Source: an uncultured Acetatifactor sp. (lineage in GTDB: Bacteria > Bacillota > Clostridia > Lachnospirales > Lachnospiraceae). From it: DNA of 6,057 nt. The notes under the pieces were generated by a model. That model saw only the letters and a program-made list of their open reading frames with translations, did not search any database and was not told the DNA's origin. Both the position numbers and the translations under genes were made by a program. Shown piece by piece: positions 1-5,574 of this stretch. The stretch covers positions 1 through 6,057 of the forward strand of contig CAQUWW010000166.1 in the NCBI GenBank assembly GCA_948896875.1, read 5' to 3'. The first letter of the stretch is position 1. Each line of letters begins with the position of its first letter.

Positions 1-402
1 CAGATCTTCCAGTGCGTACAGCGACTCATCAATAGACAGATAAGCCTTATTGTTCTCAAAGGCAACATAATCCACCTTGCCGTATACATACTTCGGTTCT
101 CCGTCGGTACCGGTGGTTTTCACATACACTTCCTGTCCCACAAGGGATGTGGCTCTGGCAAGCTCCGATGTGGCCGCCATATTCTGCATCTGCTCTACCT
201 GGGAGAACTGCGCGTATTGGGAGATATACTCCGTGTTGGAAGTAGGCTCCAACGGATCCTGATACTGCATCTGGGCTACCAGAAGCTGCAGAAACGCATC
301 CTTATCCATACCGTTGTTATCCGTCTTAAGCGCCTTTTTCAGAGACTGCTGAGACTCCGTCTCCACAATTTTCCCGTCCTTTACGGGTGCCATAATACTC
401 AT
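1..402 (-). CDS. flgD: Flagellar hook capping protein FlgD, N-terminal part (3' end outside window)
   Basis: FlgD forms the cap at the tip of the growing hook and guides addition of FlgE subunits; it is exported by the FliH/I/J-assisted apparatus. The first 134 residues are present and the frame is still open at the left edge. The N-terminus (1-31) is polar, as expected for an export signal region. The family signature follows: MDKDAFLQLLVAQMQYQDPL at 32-51, then EPTSNTEYISQYAQFSQVEQ and MQNM up to about 75. SLVGQEVYVKT (about 87-97) and GKVDYVAFENNKAYLSID begin the conserved beta-rich part. Short Firmicute FlgD proteins are about 140 residues, so only a few residues may be missing, or the protein may be a longer version. 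The start ATG follows AAAGGAG by 8 nt; a second ATG at codon 4 is less well placed. Confidence 0.97.
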   Translation of the reverse strand, partial: MSIMAPVKDGKIVETESQQSLKKALKTDNNGMDKDAFLQLLVAQMQYQDPLEPTSNTEYISQYAQFSQVEQMQNMAATSELARATSLVGQEVYVKTTGTDGEPKYVYGKVDYVAFENNKAYLSIDESLYALEDL

Positions 403-475
403 ACTTAACTCTCCTTTCCTTTTTTTGACTTTCCGAAACTTCTTCCGCAGACTGCACCGCCTGCCCTCCGGCCAT
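326..475 (-). other. Doubtful 49-codon frame between fliK and flgD
   Basis: After the fliK TAG the same frame stays open: GAA, then ATG at 475, running on to a TAA at 326 inside flgD. The 49-residue translation begins MAGGQAVQSAEEVSESQKKE. The part in the 76-nt gap is Glu/Ser-rich and could pass for coding sequence, but the ATG has no properly spaced ribosome binding site (AGGA is almost adjacent to it) and the second half is only an off-frame reading of flgD. It is probably non-coding spacer. The gap also contains an A7 run (422-428 region) and the flgD site AAAGGAG at 411-417. Confidence 0.12.
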
Positions 476-478
476 TTC

Positions 479-1840
479 CTATGCGGTGTACTCTACCGTA
501 CTGCCATTTGCCGTCATCCGGTCCGACGTAAGCCCGTCACCTTCCTCCGGACTATCCACTGTAAGAGTATCGCCCAGTTGAATCCTTCTGGCCCGATTCT
601 TCTTCTCCGGTTCCTGCTGGTTTCTGCCCCGGCCCTGTTCATCCAGATTTCTCTCGAATTCATGGGTCTGTACGGTAACCTCGATGGCTTCTACCTTGAC
701 TCCCTGCTCCTCGAATTGCTCCTTCAGCTGGACCATCTGACTTTCCAGTGCTGCCTTTACCGTTTCATTCTGGGTAATGAAATTTGCTGTCATTACTCCT
801 GCTTTGGCGGATATCTGCACCTGAAGCGTTCCAAGGGATGCGGGATGCAGCTGCATTTCCAGGCTGGTGGTATCCGCACTTACCTGAATCTTCATATAAT
901 CCAGTATCTGGTCCATAATGGCCTGAGTGCTTTCACTCCAGGGACTGTTCTGGGATACGCTCTGTGTCTGCTGAAACTCCGGCTGGAACTGCACTGTTCT
1001 GAAGTCCTGCACAAAAGGATTCACATCCTGGCCCTTTTCAGACCTGCCTTCCCCATGCTGCTCCTGGCCTTTCATTTGCCCATTGCCCTGATTTTCAGTG
1101 TCCTGCTCCTTTTCCACTGCCACTTCGGCCGTATTCACCACCGGGACATCTTCTCCCTCCGCAGGTTCCTGGCCACGGGACATCACTGTCTCCTGTCTGT
1201 TGGGAACCATTTCCGGTTCCACAGGCATACTCTCTTTCGGCAGTCCGGTCTTCACAAGCTGTGTCAGCAATTCCGGCTCCATATCCAGGGTGTCCGCACT
1301 TTCCTGTATCACAGTATCCAGCTGCTCCATCAGAGCACGATACTTCTCATACAGCTCACCGTCTGTGACAAGCGCACAGGCATCTGAAGCACCGCCAAGG
1401 TTTAAGAGGAGAGACCCCAGCTGAGACGCATCCAGCAAATCCATCTGCTCCAGCCCCAGGTCATCCATAACTGACTGCAGCTCTTCCATACTGATTCCGA
1501 AGACATCCGCAATCTGCTCCATCAGATCCTGTGCCGCAACATTCAATACTTCCAGAACCTGCTCCTGCTTCCCGGAAGAAAGTTCTTCCACCGATTCCAT
1601 CTCACCCTCACGCTCCGGTGCCGGCCGCGTTTCCTTCGCCTTCAGGGAGCTTCCCCTCTGCAGGCGTGTGCCTGACTGGGTCGTCATATTTTCCTGCTCA
1701 GCACCGTCGGTATTCCCGCGGCTCATCTGATTATTCCAGACCTGCTGGAAACCGCCGGTATTTGCAGCACTCCTGCCGGCCTGCGTCAATGTCAGATTCA
1801 GCAACGCCGAACCTATCTCTTTTACAGGTGTACTCGTCAT
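479..1840 (-). CDS. fliK: Flagellar hook-length control protein FliK
   Basis: FliK is exported during hook growth, acts as a molecular ruler, and makes FlhB switch export from hook to filament substrates. From ATG 1840 the product has 453 residues beginning M-T-S-T-P-V-K. Residues 1-85 are polar and low in structure. About 90-195 is a helical, Leu/Glu/Asp-rich block (for example SMEELQSVMDDLGLEQMDLL near 117-136). About 200-300 is a Gln/Glu/Gly-rich flexible linker, as expected for a ruler. The C-terminal Flg_hook-type domain spans about 326-397 (SLEMQLHPASLGTLQVQI, then NETVKAALESQMVQLKEQF and VKVEAIEVTV). A basic segment (about 403-420) and a short tail ending NGSTVEYTA follow. Ruler regions diverge fast, so the C-terminal domain and the location between the YlxF-like gene and flgD carry the identification. 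The stop is TAG, 76 nt before flgD. Confidence 0.96.
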   Translation of the reverse strand: MTSTPVKEIGSALLNLTLTQAGRSAANTGGFQQVWNNQMSRGNTDGAEQENMTTQSGTRLQRGSSLKAKETRPAPEREGEMESVEELSSGKQEQVLEVLNVAAQDLMEQIADVFGISMEELQSVMDDLGLEQMDLLDASQLGSLLLNLGGASDACALVTDGELYEKYRALMEQLDTVIQESADTLDMEPELLTQLVKTGLPKESMPVEPEMVPNRQETVMSRGQEPAEGEDVPVVNTAEVAVEKEQDTENQGNGQMKGQEQHGEGRSEKGQDVNPFVQDFRTVQFQPEFQQTQSVSQNSPWSESTQAIMDQILDYMKIQVSADTTSLEMQLHPASLGTLQVQISAKAGVMTANFITQNETVKAALESQMVQLKEQFEEQGVKVEAIEVTVQTHEFERNLDEQGRGRNQQEPEKKNRARRIQLGDTLTVDSPEEGDGLTSDRMTANGSTVEYTA

Positions 1841-1846
1841 TCCTGA

Positions 1847-1854
1847 CCTCCTTT
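1847..1854 (-). promoter_or_regulatory. fliK ribosome binding site that sets the start codon
   Basis: AAAGGAGG on the transcribed strand, 6 nt before the ATG at 1840. The longer frame from the ATG at 1861 would translate this site as Glu-Arg-Arg, so the downstream ATG is the better start. Confidence 0.88.
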
Positions 1855-1872
1855 CTTTCATGATTTTTATTG

Positions 1873-1910
1873 AAAAACCGCAGGTACAAACAGTTTTGTA
1901 CCGTCGGGTT
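1873..1910 (-). terminator. Terminator-like hairpin with T5 tract between MotE-like gene and fliK
   Basis: On the transcribed strand an 8-bp perfect stem, GGTACAAA / TTTGTACC, closes a 4-nt loop, ACTG (arms at 1895-1902 and 1883-1890). A 2x2 internal mismatch follows. A lower stem of CCG/CGG (1905-1907 with 1878-1880) then continues directly into TTTTT (1873-1877). This is the layout of an intrinsic terminator. It lies inside an operon, 19 nt before the fliK ribosome binding site, and I see no convincing promoter after it. Partial termination (attenuation) or an RNA processing/stability hairpin is therefore more likely than a full stop. Folding energy was not computed. Confidence 0.6.
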
Positions 1911-1940
1911 CTTCCCTTATTATATCGGAAAAATTAACCA

Positions 1941-1954
1941 GATTCTTAAGAATC
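1941..1954. repeat. 14-bp perfect palindrome across the MotE-like gene stop codon
   Basis: The sequence GATTCTTAAGAATC is its own reverse complement and contains the TAA stop at its centre. Two further base pairs (CC/GG) match beyond one mismatch on each side. As RNA it gives at best a 5-bp stem closed by a TTAA loop, followed by a T-rich run. It could be a weak hairpin, a protein-binding site, or chance. Confidence 0.5.
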
Positions 1955-2824
1955 GGGCTTCATCATTTTAGTGAGCTTGGCTCCCAGCTCCTTATCCAGG
2001 ACATTCATGATCTCTGCTCTCTGCTCCACAGACATCGCCTTTAGAATGTCTACCACCAGATCCAGCTCATTCGTCATATTTTCAAAAATCTTTGCCACTT
2101 CCTTCGGCTTCATCGCCGCATAGGTCTGTGCAAACTCCTCTGCCTCGGTGTTCTTCTGCTGTTGAACCAGCCCCTGCTTATACAGATACTCTGCCACCGT
2201 AGGATACATGGATTCATAGTACTTCATATAGGCATCCAGTCCAGGTCCTTTTTCCGAATACACAACCTCCTCATAAAATTCCGTGGAGACACGCTGGAAT
2301 TCCTCCTGTCTGGCCTCAAACTCCTTCAGTCGAACAATCTCGGCACGCAGAGTCTCGTTCTCAGCCTCCTTAGTCTTCGCCGCCGTCTGCTCCCGCTCCA
2401 GCTCCAGCTCCAGCTGCCGGATATAGGCCACGGCCTCCTCCATGCTTTCATAACCGCCATAATTCTCCTGTTCCGACGAATTGTCCTCTGTCGAGGCTGA
2501 GGAGGGCAGGATCTTGTTGATAACCGGCACATCCTTCAAAATAGGGGTCAGCACACTGCTTCCGAAGCCCCCGATGTCCATTTTGATCACCACACAGACG
2601 ATGGCAAGCCATAAAACCACGATCAAAAGAGTGGCTGCAAAGGTGACCAGGCCGTTGCCTCCGTCCTCTCCCAGCGCTTCCTCCTGTCTGGCTATCTCCG
2701 CCGCCCTGCGCCTGGCTTCCTTTTTCTGTGATTTCTGATCCTGTTTAAACTGCTTTTTTTCCTGTTTTAATTTTGCTTTTTCCTCTTCCGCCGCGGCGGC
2801 CAGAGGGTTTATTTCCTTTGCCAT
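1946..2824 (-). CDS. MotE/YlxF-like flagellar membrane protein with MgtE-N-like C-terminal domain
   Basis: The 292-residue protein sits in the position of ylxF in B. subtilis (fliJ-ylxF-fliK). Residues 1-57 are very Lys/Glu/Gln/Arg-rich and predicted cytoplasmic (KLKQEKKQFKQDQ, ARRRAAEIARQEE). One membrane helix follows at about 58-81 (LVTFAATLLIVVLWLAIVCVVI). A linker rich in Ser, Glu and Asn comes next, then a coiled coil at about 127-180. The C-terminal domain at about 230-289 (FAQTYAAMKPKEVAKIFENM; IMNVLDKELGAKLTKMM) resembles the helical MgtE-N repeat found in MotE. MotE-type proteins act as periplasmic chaperones or scaffolds for MotB/stator placement in some bacteria; in a Gram-positive cell the C-terminus would face outside the membrane. 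The role here is inferred from family and position. The start ATG follows AGGAGA by 6 nt. The N-terminal extension is longer than I recall for YlxF. Confidence 0.88.
   Translation of the reverse strand: MAKEINPLAAAAEEEKAKLKQEKKQFKQDQKSQKKEARRRAAEIARQEEALGEDGGNGLVTFAATLLIVVLWLAIVCVVIKMDIGGFGSSVLTPILKDVPVINKILPSSASTEDNSSEQENYGGYESMEEAVAYIRQLELELEREQTAAKTKEAENETLRAEIVRLKEFEARQEEFQRVSTEFYEEVVYSEKGPGLDAYMKYYESMYPTVAEYLYKQGLVQQQKNTEAEEFAQTYAAMKPKEVAKIFENMTNELDLVVDILKAMSVEQRAEIMNVLDKELGAKLTKMMKPDS
2389..2415 (-). repeat. Short hexanucleotide repeat in the MotE-like gene
   Basis: Three perfect tandem copies of GCTCCA (plus strand, 2395-2412) are flanked by a near copy on the left (GCTCCC) and a half copy on the right. 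On the coding strand they are CTGGAG units encoding Leu-Glu-Leu-Glu-Leu-Glu (residues 138-143) at the start of the coiled coil. Gain or loss of a unit keeps the frame, so it would only change coil length by two residues. Confidence 0.7.
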
Positions 2825-2834
2825 ATATTATCTC

Positions 2835-3293
2835 CTAAACAGATGCCTGCGCTCTGCGCTGACCATATGTATAGCTGGTCAGCTGATCTATTTCCTTGCT
2901 TTCCTGCTTCTTTTCCTCCATGAGGAACGCCTCAAAAGCCTTGTCGCGAAGTGTCTCGTGAGTCTTCCGCTCCATTCTCACCTCCGTCAGCCTTTCCCTG
3001 GCCTCCTCCAGCTTCCTTTCCGCAGTGTCCACATTCATCTGTTGTCTCTCTATGTAATCCTCCATGCAGTGGATAGCCGCTTTATTTTCTTCGATCTCCC
3101 TGAGATTCAATCTGCCGGACAAAAGCACCGTTCTATTTGCCTCATATCCGCTCTTTCTGTCCACAAGCGCCTGCAATTTCTCCTCTTCCTCATCCAGGGC
3201 CGCTCTGGCCGCCGAAAATTCCTGCTTCGCCTGTGTTTCCAGCTTCATCTTGATATTCAGAATACTCTGCATGGAATATCGAAACCTTGCCAT
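2835..3293 (-). CDS. fliJ: Flagellar export protein FliJ
   Basis: FliJ is a small coiled-coil protein. It occupies the centre of the FliI hexamer like the gamma subunit of ATP synthase, links it to the export gate protein FlhA, and escorts chaperones. The 152-residue product matches the usual size of about 145-155. It begins MARFRYSMQSILNIKMKLE, the hallmark FliJ start (aromatic-Tyr, then a leucine/isoleucine-rich helix). The rest is almost all charged heptads: EEEEKLQALVDRKSGYE near 35-51 and ERKLEEARERLTEVRMERK near 91-109. It ends in a short unstructured tail (SYTYGQRRAQASV). The start ATG has only a weak site, GAGGG at 7 nt, and a TGA lies five codons upstream in frame, so a much longer N-terminus is excluded. 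The stop overlaps the next gene's ribosome binding site (TTTAGGAGA), which suggests coupling. Confidence 0.95.
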   Translation of the reverse strand: MARFRYSMQSILNIKMKLETQAKQEFSAARAALDEEEEKLQALVDRKSGYEANRTVLLSGRLNLREIEENKAAIHCMEDYIERQQMNVDTAERKLEEARERLTEVRMERKTHETLRDKAFEAFLMEEKKQESKEIDQLTSYTYGQRRAQASV

Positions 3294-3317
3294 TCTCAGT
3301 CCCTCTCAGCTTTCTGC

Positions 3318-3342
3318 CCGTTTCAAAGTGTTCCATCCCCGT
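3318..3342 (-). repeat. Second copy of the 25-nt repeat, in the fliI-fliJ gap
   Basis: On the transcribed strand this reads ACGGGGATGGAACACTTTG followed by AAACGG, close to the fliI initiation region at 4682-4706. It includes an ATG (3335), but the nearest purine-rich GGAGGA lies about 17 nt further upstream, so there is no well-placed ribosome binding site. The frame from this ATG runs into fliJ out of phase. I see no other feature in the 81-nt gap (3294-3374) except the weak fliJ ribosome binding site GAGGG at 3301-3305. Confidence 0.55.
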
Positions 3343-3374
3343 GTCAGATCAGCTTCCTCCGAACCATCGCCTGC

Positions 3375-4700
3375 TTATTTCGTCTCAAACAGCCGTTCCA
3401 GCATTGCGACGCTGTCCTCAAAGCCAAACTTCTCCTCCACATCCTGACACAGGAAAGCATTCACAGCGTCAATTTTGGAAATCGCATAGTCGATAGACGG
3501 ATTGCTGCCGCTCTTGTAAGCGCCAATGTTGATCAGGTCCTCCGCCTCATTGTAGGTCGCCAGTACATTTTTCAGCTTCCCGGCCGCCTGTTTATGTGCT
3601 CCATCCGCAATCTGACTCATACACCTGGAGATACTCTGCAGAATATCAATGGCCGGATAATGATTCTTATGTCCCAGCTTCCTGTCCAGCATAATGTGGC
3701 CATCCAGAATGCTTCGGGCCGTATCGGTAATGGGCTCGTTAAAATCATCGCCATCCACCAGGACCGTATACAACCCCGTAATAGAGCCTCTTGCGGCACA
3801 TCCTGCCCTCTCCAGAAGTTTGGGCATTTCCGAGTATACACTGGGCGGGTATCCACGGGTCACCGGCGGTTCTCCGCTGGCCAGCCCGATCTCTCTCTGG
3901 GCCATGGAAAAACGGGTCAGGGAATCCATCATCAAAAGCACATCCTTGCCCCGATCCCGGAAATATTCCGCAATCGCCGTAGCGGTCTTCGCCGCTTTGT
4001 TTCTCTCAAGCGCCGGCCTGTCGGAAGTAGCCACCACAACAACAGAGCGCCGCATTCCTTCCTCTCCAAGATCCCTTTCTATAAATTCCCGTACCTCACG
4101 GCCGCGCTCGCCAATCAAAGCAATGACATTGATATCCGCTTTGGTATTCCGGGCAAACATCCCCATCAAAGTGGATTTCCCCACACCGGAACCGGCAAAG
4201 ATCCCAATACGCTGCCCCTTTCCCACGGTAATCAGTCCGTCTACCGCCTTTACCCCCAGCGGAAGTACGGAGTCTATAATCTTCCTGCTCATGGGCTCCG
4301 GCGGTGTGGCCTCTACCAGATAAGGCGTCCCCTCGAAACGAGTGCCGTCTATGGGCAGTCCCATTCCGTCCAAAGCCTTACCCAACAGAGATTCGCTGAC
4401 TATCACGCGAAGCGGATATCCTGTGTTCTCCACAATACAGCCCAGGCCGATACCGTCCACGGCATCATAGGGCATCAGCAGGGTCTTCTTGTCCTTAAAC
4501 CCCACCACTTCCGCCATGATGGGCTTTCCTTTTCCCTCCGGAGTGATCTCACAGATATCTCCCAATTTTGCATCAGGACCGGCAGATTCAATGGTAAGAC
4601 CTACCACATTGACTACCTTTCCCTTTTTTCTGTAAAAAGTCTGCTCTGCTACTTTATTATATTTTGCGAAATCCACATTAACCGTTCGCAAAGTTTCCAT
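3375..4700 (-). CDS. fliI: Flagellum-specific ATPase FliI
   Basis: FliI is the cytoplasmic ATPase of the flagellar type III secretion apparatus, related to the F1 ATP synthase beta subunit. It hydrolyses ATP to help unload and unfold export substrates at the gate, working with FliH and FliJ. From ATG 4700 it has 441 residues, the usual family length. The N-terminal beta-barrel-like region covers about 1-90. Walker A AGSGVGKST is at 169-177. GERGREV at 197-203 carries the catalytic-glutamate region. Walker B ends at DVLLMMDSLTR (253-263), followed by FSMAQREIGLASGEPPVTRG. The C-terminal region includes GHIMLDRKLGHKNHYPAIDI (334-353), characteristic of the FliI/SctN group. All key nucleotide-binding residues are present and the frame is intact. 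The start overlaps the fliH end by 23 nt; 81 nt separate the stop from fliJ. The locus makes a virulence-type SctN unlikely. Confidence 0.98.
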   Translation of the reverse strand: METLRTVNVDFAKYNKVAEQTFYRKKGKVVNVVGLTIESAGPDAKLGDICEITPEGKGKPIMAEVVGFKDKKTLLMPYDAVDGIGLGCIVENTGYPLRVIVSESLLGKALDGMGLPIDGTRFEGTPYLVEATPPEPMSRKIIDSVLPLGVKAVDGLITVGKGQRIGIFAGSGVGKSTLMGMFARNTKADINVIALIGERGREVREFIERDLGEEGMRRSVVVVATSDRPALERNKAAKTATAIAEYFRDRGKDVLLMMDSLTRFSMAQREIGLASGEPPVTRGYPPSVYSEMPKLLERAGCAARGSITGLYTVLVDGDDFNEPITDTARSILDGHIMLDRKLGHKNHYPAIDILQSISRCMSQIADGAHKQAAGKLKNVLATYNEAEDLINIGAYKSGSNPSIDYAISKIDAVNAFLCQDVEEKFGFEDSVAMLERLFETK

Positions 4701-5574
4701 CCCCGTTCTCCTTTGACCACGCAAGAAGCATCAGCCGCTCTCTGAGCTCCGTAAGCTGTGTGCCCAGCCCGCAGTCAAATATACCGTTTTCCGTCTCGAT
4801 CATGCATTGATTTTTGTCCAGAGTCAGGTCCTCCACCACATCCACACTGGCGCTTTCAGACACGGCGCCGGCCAGCATCTGCTTCTTCTGCATGTTCACA
4901 TAAGCATAATCTTCCTTTGACACATGAATAATAAAGCTGCGGTTCCCTTCCAGTTTATGCAGGGTATCCGAAATAAGAGAAGTCAAAATCTCTCGATAAG
5001 AAGAAAGCTCTACATGAAAGATATGCTGGTAAATCGCGGTGATTGTATCCACAAACTGAGGCTCCAGAACTTCTATCTGCTGTTCATAGGCCTCTTCCAG
5101 CTCTCTCGTCCTCGCAGCGTATTCCTGCTCCATGGCGCCTTCATGGGCCTGCGCTTTCACCATGCCTTCATTGTAGCCCTGCTGTCTTCCATCATTGACA
5201 GCCTGCAGCCTTTCAGCCTCCGTCCGGGCTTTTGCTTCGTCGCAGATCCTCCCGGCTTCCTCTCTGGCCTGGGCAAGAATTCCTTCCGCCTCCGCCCTTG
5301 CCTGTTCTAAAATCTCCTTCGCCTCGTCCTGGGCCTTGATGACAGTGCCGCCACTGTCCTCAGGTACCTCCAGCACTTCCGCCGCCAGACCGGATACAAA
5401 GCCTCCGCTCTTGTCGGAAACAGACTTCCTATCTTCCTGAGCCAGCTTCTCCAGGCGCTTGCGGACCAGTTCATTGCTGTCAATCAGCCTCTTTTCCTCA
5501 TCCTGCGGCAGCGATGTAAACATATGCTTCACCAGATTGCCTGCCATGGATTGCTTCATCAGATTACTAGACAA
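4678..5574 (-). CDS. fliH: Flagellar assembly protein FliH (FliI ATPase regulator), TTG start
   Basis: FliH is the peripheral stalk-like partner of the FliI ATPase; it restrains FliI and tethers it to the C-ring and export gate. The chosen TTG start gives 298 residues beginning M-S-S-N-L-M-K, a plausible FliH N-terminus. It has an ideal GGAGGTGA site 8 nt upstream. The GTG at 5586 overlaps that site, and the ATG at 5559 has none. A long Ala/Glu-rich coiled coil spans about residues 80-170 (EAKEILEQARAEAEG and similar heptads). It leads into GRQQGYNEG (about 129-137), the glycine-containing motif usual in FliH. The C-terminal domain has SFIIHVSKEDY (about 213-223) and an ending rich in hydrophobic heptads, ENGIFDCGLGTQLTELRERL (about 262-281). 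The gene overlaps fliG by 8 nt and fliI by 23 nt. Family assignment is strong; the exact start is an inference. Confidence 0.94.
   Translation of the reverse strand: MSSNLMKQSMAGNLVKHMFTSLPQDEEKRLIDSNELVRKRLEKLAQEDRKSVSDKSGGFVSGLAAEVLEVPEDSGGTVIKAQDEAKEILEQARAEAEGILAQAREEAGRICDEAKARTEAERLQAVNDGRQQGYNEGMVKAQAHEGAMEQEYAARTRELEEAYEQQIEVLEPQFVDTITAIYQHIFHVELSSYREILTSLISDTLHKLEGNRSFIIHVSKEDYAYVNMQKKQMLAGAVSESASVDVVEDLTLDKNQCMIETENGIFDCGLGTQLTELRERLMLLAWSKENGDGNFANG
4682..4706 (-). repeat. Upstream copy of a 25-nt imperfect direct repeat (fliI initiation region)
   Basis: This copy covers the fliI start codon, the bases just before it and its first codons. On the transcribed strand it reads ACGGGGATGGAAACTTTG followed by CGAACGG. 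It matches 3318-3342 at 23 of 26 aligned columns, allowing one single-base gap in each copy. I checked the alignment by hand. Confidence 0.6.
4708..4714 (-). promoter_or_regulatory. fliI ribosome binding site inside the fliH 3' end
   Basis: AAAGGAG on the transcribed strand, 7 nt before the ATG at 4700. A longer reading of fliI from the TTG at 4724 would place this site inside the gene, so it decides the start. It sits within fliH codons, which suggests coupled translation. Confidence 0.85.

Noticed and set aside
103..115. CGGTACCG palindrome in flgD
   Set aside because: It is short, lies within well-conserved coding sequence and has no associated T tract or partner site.
425..1387. 320-codon plus-strand frame with many Leu, His and Phe residues resembling membrane segments
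   Set aside because: It is fully antisense to fliK. The hydrophobic runs are reverse-complement readings of Glu/Gln-rich FliK codons.
1841..1861. Upstream ATG at 1861 as the fliK start
   Set aside because: It would place the strong AAAGGAGG site inside the gene and has no good site of its own. The ATG at 1840 is correctly spaced.
1919..1924. TATAAT on the minus strand in the gap before fliK, as a possible internal promoter
   Set aside because: No acceptable -35 element occurs at 16-18 nt spacing (the hexamers there are AAGAAT, TAAGAA and AGAATC), and transcripts from it would run straight into the hairpin. AT-rich chance is the simpler explanation.
4701..4724. TTG at 4724 as the fliI start
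   Set aside because: The AAAGGAG site would then be coding, and the ATG at 4700 has ideal spacing and gives a normal FliI length.
2958..4745. 595-codon open frame on the plus strand, longer than any real gene here
   Set aside because: It lies antisense to fliJ and fliI, both of which have clear family motifs. Its translation is Ser/His/Arg/Leu-rich, has no recognisable domain, and appears to be a shadow of the codon usage on the other strand.
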